A DNA stretch of 64,000 nt from Chloroflexota bacterium. GTDB taxonomy: Bacteria > Chloroflexota > Chloroflexia > Thermomicrobiales > UBA6265. The notes under the pieces are model-generated. The model did not search any database, was not told the origin of the DNA, and was given only the letters and a program-made list of their open reading frames with translations. The stretch spans positions 1-64,000 of the forward strand of contig JAEWEG010000052.1 in NCBI GenBank assembly GCA_023389575.1, written 5' to 3'. A program made the translations under genes and the position numbers. Shown here piece after piece: positions 16,068 through 25,779 of the stretch. The stretch's first letter is position 1. Every line of letters begins with the position of its first letter.

Positions 16068-17102
16068 TTACAGGTCGAGGGCGATCTCGATCAGCGCCTT
16101 CTTCAGGGCATAGGTGGCATCCAGCGAGACCGCGCTGATTCGCAGGTGATTCGGCAGGCGCGGGTGATCGACGCGATGGACCGCGATGCCGCGGTCGGCC
16201 AGTCTCGGCACGAAGAAGTCCGAGTCGCCGCGCTCGATCCGGGCCAGCAGGAAGTTCCCCCACGAGGGGTACGGCGGGCTGATCATGCTCAGCTTGCGCA
16301 ATTGGCGGAAGAGCCGACCCTTCTCTATCGTCACCTGCCGCACCGTCGCCTTGATCTCCACCTCCGCGTCGATCGCCGCCAGCGCCGCCACCAGGGAGAC
16401 CTTCGCCGGGCCGGACGGTCGCGCCCGGGCCGCGATTTCGCGCGCGATGGATGGCGGGGCAACGGCCCACGCCAGCGGGAACGCGGTCATCCCCGCGAAC
16501 GTCTCGAACGTTTGCAGCAGGACCATGTTCTCGAATTCGCGCACCAGCGGAGCCAGCGTTCGCGGGCTGTAGGCCGCGTGTCGCTCGTCGATCACCACCA
16601 AGGCGCTCTGGCGTGACAACCGCACGGCCTCCTGGACTGTCATGATCGTTCCGGTCGGGTCGTTCGGCGACATCACCACCGAGGTGCCGCCACGAGGCAG
16701 GGTGGTCGTCATCGCCTCGATCGGCATCGAGAATTCGCGTCGCCGGGGAATGAGCTCGATCTGGGCACTGTGGCGCCGGAGCCAATGCTCCAGGCCGAAA
16801 TCGCTCGGCGGGAACAGCAGGATCGGCCCGTGCTCGTCGCGCCACTGGGCGATCATGGCGTGGAGTTCATCAATGCCGTTCGCAAGGACGATCCAGTCCG
16901 GGTTCACGCCAGCCCTGGCCGCGAGCCGTCGACGCAGTTCGTTAGCGAGGTCCCCCTCGCGGGAGGTCCAGCCGTCGAACCGCGCAACCGCGTCGATGAT
17001 GGCTTCCACTGGCCCGAGCGGATTCTGGAGCTGGTCCAGCCGGATCATGGGCTTGAGGTGGGACGTGTCCCGCCTGGTGGCTTGCTGGATGTCGTGGCTC
17101 AT
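16068..17102 (-). CDS. HisC-like aminotransferase fold, catalytic lysine absent
   Basis: 344 aa. Similar to histidinol-phosphate aminotransferases (fold type I): QNPLGPVEAIIDAV for the NENPxGPxP start, SREGDLANELRRRLA, LANGIDELHAMI, SPNDPTGT for NPNNPTG, VVIDERHAAYSP for the Asp-x-x-Tyr strand, and LRISAVS with the C-terminal Arg. At the site of the Schiff-base lysine (usual pattern TxSKAFGLAG) the protein reads QTFETFAGMTAFP. The lysine is therefore replaced by Thr and the following conserved Arg by Pro. It should not work as a normal transaminase. Its ATG overlaps the stop of the upstream metallophosphoesterase by 4 bp. Possibly a binding or regulatory pseudoenzyme. Confidence 0.75.
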   Translation of the reverse strand: MSHDIQQATRRDTSHLKPMIRLDQLQNPLGPVEAIIDAVARFDGWTSREGDLANELRRRLAARAGVNPDWIVLANGIDELHAMIAQWRDEHGPILLFPPSDFGLEHWLRRHSAQIELIPRRREFSMPIEAMTTTLPRGGTSVVMSPNDPTGTIMTVQEAVRLSRQSALVVIDERHAAYSPRTLAPLVREFENMVLLQTFETFAGMTAFPLAWAVAPPSIAREIAARARPSGPAKVSLVAALAAIDAEVEIKATVRQVTIEKGRLFRQLRKLSMISPPYPSWGNFLLARIERGDSDFFVPRLADRGIAVHRVDHPRLPNHLRISAVSLDATYALKKALIEIALDL

Positions 17103-17944
17103 CGCCGGGGCTCCATCACCAGGTAGGGATTGACCGGCGATTCACTCATGCCGGTGGTGATCTCGGTTACGTCGCGTTCGGTTCGGACATCGTAAATGGT
17201 GGGTCTCCCCGTCACATGCGCGGCCACGTTTCGTACCGGGATTCCGGCTGGTGTCGCGCCTTCCTTGTTGCCGAGATGGGCGTGTCCATGCAGGACCAGG
17301 TCGACGGGATGGCTGTCGATCACCTTGCCGAGCAGCGAATTTCCTAGCATCCAGTACTTCACGATGGGTTCGGTGCCAAGCGTGGAGACGGTTGGCGAGT
17401 AATGCATCACCACCACCGTCGCGTCGACCTCGTTGCCGGAGAGTCGTGCCAGCGCCGCGTCCAGCCGCATTGACTCTCGCCGGGCACGGACGCCGACCGC
17501 CTTGCTGATCCGGGCATGGACAAGGTCGGGAACCTCTTCGGGCCAAAACCCGCCGCCGTAGCCTCCGACCCCGGCCAGGCCGAGCCGCCGGTCGTCGTCG
17601 ATCCGCATTACCAGTGAATCGCCGTCCAGGAGCGTTACGCCGGCTCGCTCGAGGATGTCGCGCATCGCCTTCCGGCGAATACCGCGCCGGTCGTGATTGC
17701 CGAGCACGGCAACGATCGGCAGCCGGACTTCCGCCAGCAGTTCGCCCGCGAGTTCCACCTCCGGAATCTTGCCGCCATCGGTGATATCGCCCGCGATCAC
17801 CAGCAGGTCAGCCATGCCGTTGACCGAGCGAAGGTCATCCACCATCTGGTTGGGAATGGTTGTGCGAAGATGGAGGTCGCCAATGGCCGCGATACGGATG
17901 GTTCGCGTCTGTTCCTTTTCGGTCGGTGCTTGCGCGGTAATCAA
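17099..17944 (-). CDS. calcineurin-like metallophosphoesterase
   Basis: 281 aa from the chosen TTG. The five metal-binding blocks are present: GDLHLR, GDITDGG, GNHDRRG, MHYSP and HGHAHLG. It is a cytoplasmic dinuclear-metal phosphoesterase; the substrate cannot be inferred. An ATG at 18079 would add 45 Cys/Pro/Arg-rich residues unlike the family and run toward the divergent promoter, so I prefer the TTG at 17944, which is preceded by an AGGGA. It is coupled to the HisC-like gene by a 4-bp overlap, hinting at a joint function. Confidence 0.8.
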   Translation of the reverse strand: MITAQAPTEKEQTRTIRIAAIGDLHLRTTIPNQMVDDLRSVNGMADLLVIAGDITDGGKIPEVELAGELLAEVRLPIVAVLGNHDRRGIRRKAMRDILERAGVTLLDGDSLVMRIDDDRRLGLAGVGGYGGGFWPEEVPDLVHARISKAVGVRARRESMRLDAALARLSGNEVDATVVVMHYSPTVSTLGTEPIVKYWMLGNSLLGKVIDSHPVDLVLHGHAHLGNKEGATPAGIPVRNVAAHVTGRPTIYDVRTERDVTEITTGMSESPVNPYLVMEPRR

Positions 17945-18146
17945 ATCCCTGGATTCCTCGGAAAGACGTGTCGCCAGGCAGGTCGGGTGCACGGAAACAG
18001 GCCCACGTACGAATTCGAGTCTACCGCATGCCGTCTGGGCCGGTCCTGCCTGAAAGCAGTGGTCAATTCGTGGAACCAACCTCTACCCCCGGGGAGTTCT
18101 ATACTGGAACGGGCCATTACTGGTCACGCCTGATGTGAATTGTGAG

Positions 18147-19325
18147 ATGTCAACCGTGCTTCGTCTTTTCCACCTTCCATGGCGCGACGCGCTGCCCCTT
18201 ATGTTGGTGGCCATGATGCTGTCCGTGGCCACGCTGCCCTCGCCGGCATCGGCCGCGGTTTCGCCGCCGGACGTCACCGCCAAGGGCGTGTACGCCTATG
18301 ACATGCAGACCGGCATCGTGCTCTACGCCGAGAACGAAAACGAGCGGATGCAGATCGGCAGCACCGTCAAGGTCGCCACCGCGCTGGTGGTGATGGAATA
18401 TGGCGATCCCGCCGACGAGGTGTTGATCGAACAGGGCGATACCGTCGATATCACCGTCTACTCCAACATGCAGTTGCAGGCGGGCGATACCCTCACAGTC
18501 GGCACCCTCCTTTATGGGCTGCTGCTACCTTCCGGCAACGATGGCGCGTTGGCGCTGGCCCGCCACGTCGGCTCGAAGATGTGCGAGTGCGACGACCGCA
18601 ACCAGGCGATGGATGCGTTTATCGGAGCCATGAACGATCTTGCCGCCGACCTTGGCCTGGTCGATACTCGCTTCACCAATCCGAGCGGGATCGATTCCGA
18701 GAATACGTATTCCACCGCCCACGATATCGCCATCCTGTTCGGGGAGTTGATGAATAACGAGCGGCTCGCCAACATCATCTCGGAGCCCGCCTACTCCTTC
18801 TATTCGGTTGGCCCGGAAGCGCGCAACTATCAGTCGCAGAACACCAACCAGTTGCTTGGGCAACTGGGAGTGGTCGGCGGGAAAACCGGTACGACGGGCG
18901 AGGCTGGGGCGTGCGTGGTGCTCGCCCGCGAGGTCAACGGCGGGAACAACACGGTGATCACCGCCGTTCTCGGCTCCGATGTTGAGTACGACGACAACTC
19001 CCTTATCGTTGAAGGATCGGACCAGCGCTGGAACGACGCCCGGGCCATCTTCTCGGCCATGGACGACCAGTTCGCCTGGGTGATACCGGGCGCGGAGGGC
19101 ACGTTCCCCGGCCTCGCCGAGGAAATGCAGGTCTGGCAGGTTCAGTTCATCGATCCCCCAACGATCCCCTATCCCACCTCGGGCGCCACCGCCGCCTACC
19201 AGTTGATCCTGTCCGAAGCTGGCGGCTCGGGAAGCGTGCGGCTGTATTATGACGATGAGCAGGTTGGAACCGTCGAAGTGTCGCCGGTCTCGTCAGACGC
19301 CGTCGTCAGCCAGGAAGCAACCTAG
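18147..19325 (+). CDS. serine-type D-Ala-D-Ala carboxypeptidase (PBP5/DacA family)
   Basis: 392 aa. A signal peptide (LMLVAMMLSVATLPSPASAA) sends it across the membrane, where it trims the terminal D-Ala from peptidoglycan pentapeptides. All three active-site motifs are visible: SxxK in GSTVKVATA, SGN in LPSGNDGA and KTG in GGKTGTTGEAG. The last ~80 residues are a beta-rich domain; no amphipathic anchor is obvious. A TATACT at 18100-18105 is a possible -10. The stop overlaps the GTG of the pseudouridine synthase. Confidence 0.9.
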   Translation: MSTVLRLFHLPWRDALPLMLVAMMLSVATLPSPASAAVSPPDVTAKGVYAYDMQTGIVLYAENENERMQIGSTVKVATALVVMEYGDPADEVLIEQGDTVDITVYSNMQLQAGDTLTVGTLLYGLLLPSGNDGALALARHVGSKMCECDDRNQAMDAFIGAMNDLAADLGLVDTRFTNPSGIDSENTYSTAHDIAILFGELMNNERLANIISEPAYSFYSVGPEARNYQSQNTNQLLGQLGVVGGKTGTTGEAGACVVLAREVNGGNNTVITAVLGSDVEYDDNSLIVEGSDQRWNDARAIFSAMDDQFAWVIPGAEGTFPGLAEEMQVWQVQFIDPPTIPYPTSGATAAYQLILSEAGGSGSVRLYYDDEQVGTVEVSPVSSDAVVSQEAT

Positions 19326-20371
19326 TGCCGAAGAACAACGAACAGCCGGAAACCCTGGACCAGCCGTCTGGTCAGCCAGCAGGTGAACGGCTTCAGCGCG
19401 TGCTGGCCGCCAACGGCGTCGCCAGCCGCCGTGCCTCCGAGGACCTGATCAAGGCGGGCCGCGTCGCGGTGAACGGCAAAGTCGTCACCGAGATGGGGAC
19501 CAGGGTCGACCCGGTCAAGGACCTCATCCGGGTCGATGGCAAGACACTCCGTCGCCAGAGGCCGCGCTTCATCCTGCTGAACAAGCCGAGTGGGTTCATC
19601 ACCACCGTCAGCGACGAAAAGCAGCGCTGGACGGTGATGGATCTGATCAAGGTCCAGGAGCGGGTCTATCCCGTAGGCCGGCTCGACCGCGAAACCCAGG
19701 GCCTCCTGCTGCTGACGAACGATGGGAATGTCGCGAACCGGGTCATGCATCCGCGCTACGGGCTGACCAAGGAATATCACGTCATCACCGACCGCCGGCC
19801 CAGCGATGCGCAGCTTCGCGAGCTCAATGAGGGCATCGAAGTTAACGGCCGTATGGTGGTGCCGGACGAATGCCGGCTCCTCCGCGAAACCCGTGAGGGA
19901 GTCATCCTCAAGATCGTGCTCCACGAGGGTCTCTATCACGTCGTCCGCACCATGATGATGAAGGTCGGCATCGAGGTCCTCAAGCTTCGTCGGGTGCGGC
20001 TCGGTCCTCTCATGTTGCAAGGAGTTCCGCCCGGCGCCTGGCGTGACCTCACACCCGGGGAACTCGTGCAGTTGTTCGAGGCGCTTGGCCTCCCGGTGGA
20101 GGACGCCGAGAAGGCGAACGCGCGGCGCACCATTCAGCTCATCCCGGTCGGCGGGTTCGCCCATGGCACGCGGGAAGTCAGCGGAGACGCGCCCGCGCCA
20201 CAGTCGCCCCCCACAAGCAGGCCGGCGGGTCCTCGAACTTCGTCTCCATCGACAGGAGGCAAACCGCGCTCGCAAGGCAAGCAGACTCGTTCATCGCACA
20301 GCCCGGGGAGGGCAAATGACACTCGATCACCGTCAGGTCATCGCAATCGACGGCCCCGGAGCGGCCGGTAA
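19325..20371 (+). CDS. RsuA/RluB-type rRNA pseudouridine synthase
   Basis: 348 aa from a GTG overlapping the previous stop. Residues ~20-70 are an S4 RNA-binding domain (RLQRVLAANGVASRRASEDLI). The catalytic domain has FILLNKPSGFITT and the GRLDRETQG motif with the catalytic Asp. The usual EGRNRQVRRM element is altered to EGLYHVVRTMMM. The last ~70 residues are Pro/Ser/Arg/Gly-rich and disordered. This tail reads through the start of cmk (overlap 56 bp). It isomerises a uridine in rRNA; the exact site (RluB versus RluE or RsuA) cannot be decided. Confidence 0.88.
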   Translation: MPKNNEQPETLDQPSGQPAGERLQRVLAANGVASRRASEDLIKAGRVAVNGKVVTEMGTRVDPVKDLIRVDGKTLRRQRPRFILLNKPSGFITTVSDEKQRWTVMDLIKVQERVYPVGRLDRETQGLLLLTNDGNVANRVMHPRYGLTKEYHVITDRRPSDAQLRELNEGIEVNGRMVVPDECRLLRETREGVILKIVLHEGLYHVVRTMMMKVGIEVLKLRRVRLGPLMLQGVPPGAWRDLTPGELVQLFEALGLPVEDAEKANARRTIQLIPVGGFAHGTREVSGDAPAPQSPPTSRPAGPRTSSPSTGGKPRSQGKQTRSSHSPGRANDTRSPSGHRNRRPRSGR

Positions 20372-21020
20372 GTCCACGGTCGCCCAGCAACTGGCCGATC
20401 GCACCGGCGCGATGCTGTTCGATACGGGCGCGCTCTATCGCGCCGTCACGCTGCTGGCCGTTCGCCAGGGCGTCGACGGGGCCGATTCGACGCGCCTCGC
20501 CCACCTCGCCCGGACCCACCGGATCGATATCGAACCGCCAACCGTCAGTGACGGCCGCCAGGTGACCGTGTTGCTCGATGGCGAGGATGTCACCTGGGCC
20601 ATCCGTACGCCGGAAATCGACGCCAGGGTCTCCGAGGTTTCCGCTCATTCGCTCGTTCGTGAGGAACTGCTGGAGGTCCAGCGCTCGATCGCCGATGGCG
20701 TACGGGTGGTGATGGTGGGCCGTGATATCGGAACGGTCGTCATCCCCCGCGCCGGGGTCAAGGTGTTCCTCGACGCGAGCACCGAGGAACGGGCTCGTCG
20801 CCGCTTCGCCGAACTCCAGGGGCGCGGAGTTAACGCCGATTACGAGACCGTGCTCGCGGACTTGCAGGCGCGCGATGACTTCGATTCGTCACGCGAGACA
20901 GCTCCGCTCGCCGCCGCCGGGGACGCCGTGGTCGTCAACACCGATGGCCGTTCCGTCGAGGACATCGTCGATGAAATCGCCCGACTGGCGGACCGGGCAT
21001 GGGTGAGCACCGATGCCTGA
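20316..21020 (+). CDS. cmk: cytidylate kinase
   Basis: 234 aa, standard length. It phosphorylates CMP and dCMP using ATP. Visible are the P-loop DGPGAAGKSTVAQ, the DTGALYRAVT substrate-binding block, GRDIGTVVIPRAGVKVFLDAS and the lid Arg residues EERARRRFAEL. The ATG follows GGGGAGGG by 3 nt and is the only start with family similarity. The gene overlaps the disordered tail of the upstream pseudouridine synthase and the plsC start (8 bp). The cmk-plsC order is common in many bacteria. Confidence 0.95.
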   Translation: MTLDHRQVIAIDGPGAAGKSTVAQQLADRTGAMLFDTGALYRAVTLLAVRQGVDGADSTRLAHLARTHRIDIEPPTVSDGRQVTVLLDGEDVTWAIRTPEIDARVSEVSAHSLVREELLEVQRSIADGVRVVMVGRDIGTVVIPRAGVKVFLDASTEERARRRFAELQGRGVNADYETVLADLQARDDFDSSRETAPLAAAGDAVVVNTDGRSVEDIVDEIARLADRAWVSTDA

Positions 21021-21738
21021 GAAAGCGGCCGCCAAGCCGCCCATCGATCACATGGAAGGCAAGCTGCGTGGCCGGACGTTCGTCGTCGTCCGCACGATTC
21101 TCCTGGCCCTGTGCCGCGTGCTGATGCGGATGAAGATCGTTGGCCTTGAGAACGTCCCGGCGAACGGCGGCATCCTCATCGTCTCGAACCATTTGCACAA
21201 CGCCGACCCGGTCCTGATCTCCATCGCCTGCCCTCGCCCGCTGCATTACATGGCGAAGAAGGAGCTGATGGGCATCCCGGTGCTGGGCCACATCATCCGG
21301 TTCGGCGGCGCGTTCGCGGTCGATCGCGGCCGGGCCGACCGGCAGGCGATCATGACCGCCACCGACAAGCTTCAGCAGGGCATCGCGGTTGGGATGTTTC
21401 CCGAAGGCACGCGCAGCGTGTCGCGCCGTATCGAGCGAGTTCTTCCTGGCGCGGGCCTGATCGCCCTGCGTGGTGACGCGCCGATCGTGCCGGCCGCCAT
21501 CACCGGGTCGGAGCGGCTTCCCTTCAATGGCTCGAAGCAGTTACGTCATGGAGAGAGTTTGGAACGTGGCTGGTGGAAGGTGACCGTCACCTTTGGCGAG
21601 CCGTTCACGCTCGAACCGAAGGAGGACGGCAAGCGCATGACGTCCGAGGAGGCCATCAACCTCGCCATGACCCGCGTCGCCGAACTCCTGCCGGAGTCGT
21701 ATCGCGGTATCTACGGCGAGTCGACTTCAGACGCATGA
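21013..21738 (+). CDS. plsC: 1-acyl-sn-glycerol-3-phosphate acyltransferase
   Basis: 241 aa. It transfers an acyl chain to lysophosphatidic acid at the membrane to form phosphatidic acid. The HX4D catalytic motif is NHLHNADP, the glycerol-phosphate site is FPEGTRS, and VPAAITGS is the last conserved block. An N-terminal hydrophobic segment (VVVRTILLALCRVLM) probably associates with the membrane. It overlaps cmk by 8 bp and the following kinase gene by 4 bp. Confidence 0.92.
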   Translation: MPEKAAAKPPIDHMEGKLRGRTFVVVRTILLALCRVLMRMKIVGLENVPANGGILIVSNHLHNADPVLISIACPRPLHYMAKKELMGIPVLGHIIRFGGAFAVDRGRADRQAIMTATDKLQQGIAVGMFPEGTRSVSRRIERVLPGAGLIALRGDAPIVPAAITGSERLPFNGSKQLRHGESLERGWWKVTVTFGEPFTLEPKEDGKRMTSEEAINLAMTRVAELLPESYRGIYGESTSDA

Positions 21739-22277
21739 TTTGCCCCGGGGACGTGGTGGTGATCACGGGCATCATGGCGGCAGGCAAGTCCACGGTTGCC
21801 CAAGCGCTCGCCGAGCGCCTGCCCCAGAGCGTCCACCTGCGTGGCGACCTGTTTCGGCGAATGATCGTCAACGGCCAGGCCGAGGTCACGCCCGAGAACT
21901 GGGAAAGGGCGGAACGCCAGCTGCATCTCCGGTGCCGACTCGCGACCCAGGCGGCGGTGGGCTATGCCGAGGCTGGCTTCACGGTCTGCTACCAGGATGT
22001 GATCCTCGGTCCCGACCTCCAGCGTGTGGTCGATCTCCTGGCAGCTGCCCCAACCCGCCTCCACGTGGTCGTACTGGCGCCCAGTCCCGACGTGGCCGCC
22101 CAGCGGGACATTGATCGCGCCAAGTCAGGCTACGGCGACTGGACCGCCACCCGACTCGACGAGGGCTTGCGGCGGGACACGCCCCGGCTCGGCCTGTGGC
22201 TGGATACGTCCAACCTTACGGTCGAGGAGACGGTGTCCGCCATCCTCGATCGATCGGGCGAGTCCCTGATTCGCTGA
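21735..22277 (+). CDS. P-loop phosphotransferase/kinase, unknown substrate
   Basis: 180 aa. It begins MICPGDVVVITGIMAAGKSTVAQALAERL, a P-loop (GIMAAGKST), then VHLRGDLFRRMI, and a lid-like DRAKSGYGDWTATRLDEGL. This matches the AAA_33/chloramphenicol-phosphotransferase-like kinase group, which act on small molecules or nucleosides. The ATG overlaps the plsC stop (ATGA). It ends exactly against the obg stop on the opposite strand, with no intervening base. The substrate is not evident. Confidence 0.75.
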   Translation: MICPGDVVVITGIMAAGKSTVAQALAERLPQSVHLRGDLFRRMIVNGQAEVTPENWERAERQLHLRCRLATQAAVGYAEAGFTVCYQDVILGPDLQRVVDLLAAAPTRLHVVVLAPSPDVAAQRDIDRAKSGYGDWTATRLDEGLRRDTPRLGLWLDTSNLTVEETVSAILDRSGESLIR

Positions 22278-23681
22278 TCAGGCCTCTTCCAGCGGCTCAT
22301 CCGCAAGGTCGAGCCACTCGACCTCGGCGCCTTCGCCCTCGTCCTCGATGATGAACGAGCCGTCCTCGTCCTCCTGCTCGCCCCATACCATCTCATGGTT
22401 GGCGATCATCACCACATCGCCCTGTTGCACGCCCTGCCGGTTGAGTTCGGAGGTGATGCCACTCCGGTCCAGCACTCGCTGGAACCGTTCGGCTGCCTCC
22501 CAAAGGTCGAAGTTGGTCATGTGCGTGAAGCGTTCGATACCGACACCGGTGACCCGGAACGAATCCTCCCCGGTGCGGCTGACATCCCAGGCGCGTTCGT
22601 CCACGTTGCCGATCGTGTAGACCCGGCGTTTCGGCTTTTCGGCCTGGGTCTTGCGCTGTTCGGCCTCGACCAGTTCCAGTTCGCGCAGGATCGCGCCAAC
22701 CTCGTTGAAAAGGTCGGTCACGCCCTCGCCGGTCGCGGCCGAAATATCCATCACCCGGTGGCCCTCGCCCTCAAGCACCTCGTGCAGGCGAGGGAGGTTG
22801 TCTCGTGCCTCGACCAGGTCAACCTTGTTGAGCGCCACGATCATCGGCTTGGAGGCCATGTCCGGATCGAACGCCTCGATTTCCGCGTTGATGGTGCGGA
22901 AATCCTCTAGCGGATCGCGGCCTTCCAGGCCACCGGCGGCGTCGAGCACATGCACCAAGGCGCGCGTGCGGTGAACGTGCCGCAGGAAATCGTGACCAAG
23001 GCCCGCGCCACCGGCCGCGCCCTCGATCAGGCCCGGAATGTCGGCCATCACGAAGGTCTGGCCGCCAGGACCACCGATCGCCACGACGCCCAGGTTCGGG
23101 GAGAGCGTGGTGAACGGGTAGTCGGCGATCTTGGGACGAGCCCGGGTTCCGGCCGCGAGCAGGGTCGACTTGCCGGCGTTCGGCAGGCCCACCAGGCCGA
23201 CGTCGGCGATCAGCCGCAGCTCCAGCCGGAGCCATCGCTGCTCGCCTGGCTCGCCAAGTTCCGCCATCCGGGGCGACTGGTGGGTGGATGACTTGAAGTG
23301 GACGTTGCCGAGACCGCCCTTGCCGCCCTTGGCGATCACGAACTCCTCGCCCGGTGTGGTGAGGTCGGCGATCGGCTCGTCTCCATCCTCCAGGTAGACG
23401 ACCGTGCCGGGCGGAACCTTCACGATTTTCGACTTGCCCTGACGGCCCTGCTTCTGGCGGCTGGCGCCGGAGACGCCCTTCTCGGCCTCGTAATGCTGCA
23501 CGTACGAGAACGGCAACAGGCTGTTCAGGTTTTCGGCCACCACCAGGATGACATCGCCGCCCTTGCCGCCGTCGCCGCCATCGGGACCGCCCTTGGGGAT
23601 GTATTTCTCTCGGCGAAACGACGCCGAGCCATTGCCGCCGTTGCCGGCTTTCACGAATATGCGTGCCTGATCGACCAACAT
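22278..23681 (-). CDS. obgE: Obg/CgtA ribosome-assembly GTPase
   Basis: 467 aa. The gene has three parts: the glycine-rich Obg fold (residues 1-158, RIFVKAGNGGNGSASFRREKYIPKGGPDGG), the G domain (GLPNAGKSTLL, DIPGLIEGAAGGAGLGHDFLRH, ALNKVDLVEA) and a C-terminal OCT domain (~320-420) followed by an acidic tail. It helps 50S assembly and growth control. AGGAGG lies five bases before the ATG, which settles the start. sigA lies upstream on the same strand, 156 bp away. Confidence 0.95.
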   Translation of the reverse strand: MLVDQARIFVKAGNGGNGSASFRREKYIPKGGPDGGDGGKGGDVILVVAENLNSLLPFSYVQHYEAEKGVSGASRQKQGRQGKSKIVKVPPGTVVYLEDGDEPIADLTTPGEEFVIAKGGKGGLGNVHFKSSTHQSPRMAELGEPGEQRWLRLELRLIADVGLVGLPNAGKSTLLAAGTRARPKIADYPFTTLSPNLGVVAIGGPGGQTFVMADIPGLIEGAAGGAGLGHDFLRHVHRTRALVHVLDAAGGLEGRDPLEDFRTINAEIEAFDPDMASKPMIVALNKVDLVEARDNLPRLHEVLEGEGHRVMDISAATGEGVTDLFNEVGAILRELELVEAEQRKTQAEKPKRRVYTIGNVDERAWDVSRTGEDSFRVTGVGIERFTHMTNFDLWEAAERFQRVLDRSGITSELNRQGVQQGDVVMIANHEMVWGEQEDEDGSFIIEDEGEGAEVEWLDLADEPLEEA

Positions 23682-23755
23682 GTCGACCTCCTCTGGTTGC
23701 TGTTTCGGGATGGGGGAACGGTGGCCGGCACATGCGGCGAACCGCGAACACGACA

Positions 23756-23786
23756 CGAGCAGCCAGCTTGGAGCGCCGGCTGCTCG
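23756..23786 (-). terminator. hairpin between sigA and obg
   Basis: A perfect 9-bp inverted repeat (23756-23764 and 23778-23786) with a 13-nt loop, in the sigA-obg intergenic region. No T-run, so it may be an mRNA structure in the obg leader rather than a terminator. A TTGACA stands just upstream but no good -10 follows. Confidence 0.4.
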
Positions 23787-23837
23787 CGCGACTTGTCAAT
23801 ACATAGCTTACCGCGGGAGCGGCCTTGCTCGCGCCGG

Positions 23838-25376
<1,539 letters not shown>

Positions 25377-25779
25377 GGTGGTGACCCCCTTACCTCTCCA
25401 GGCAGGCCGGGCGACATCGCGATGCCGTCGTCAGGGTCGATACACGGAACTGGGCACGTCCTGAAAGTTTCCCGGTGATGCGTGGGAGGGTTCGCCTGGT
25501 TGCGTGCCGCATGGGTTGCCGGTGTCGGGGTAGGCCAGAGTGCTGCACGCTTGGCACTCTCGGGCCGGGCTCGAGCGTCGCTGAAGTTGTCCTTTGGCAA
25601 CCCGGAACGCTCCGGCGCATGTCGTGTCACGAGTAACGGAAGATACACGCCACTGAGTTGGAATTCAAGAGCCAGTGGGGCTGGCGCGCACGCCTTTAGG
25701 CCAGACTGTTCGCTGGCCACAAAGCCGTGCAGGCTACCTTGGAACTTCAACGTCCCGGCCGCGCTCCTGTGAGATCGAA
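25377..25779. other. non-coding region: sigA leader and promoter
   Basis: 403 bp between divergently placed transcript ends (sigA start and lysA stop, both minus). It holds the sigA promoter (25640-25668), a ~257-nt untranslated leader and a hairpin AGAGTGC (25537-25543) / GCACTCT (25554-25560). A 125-aa minus frame across it has poor composition and no SD, so I do not call a gene. Confidence 0.6.
25640..25668 (-). promoter_or_regulatory. predicted sigA promoter
   Basis: On the minus strand TTGAAT (25663-25668), a 17-bp spacer and TATCTT (25640-25645). Four of six bases match consensus in each hexamer. Confidence 0.5.

Noticed and set aside
18000..18079. Upstream ATG start of the metallophosphoesterase
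   Set aside because: The extra 45 residues are Cys/Pro/Arg-rich and run toward the divergent carboxypeptidase promoter; family similarity starts later.
25537..25560. CIRCE-like heat-shock element before sigA
   Set aside because: The arms are GAGTGC then GCACTC, the reverse order of CIRCE; it is only a hairpin.
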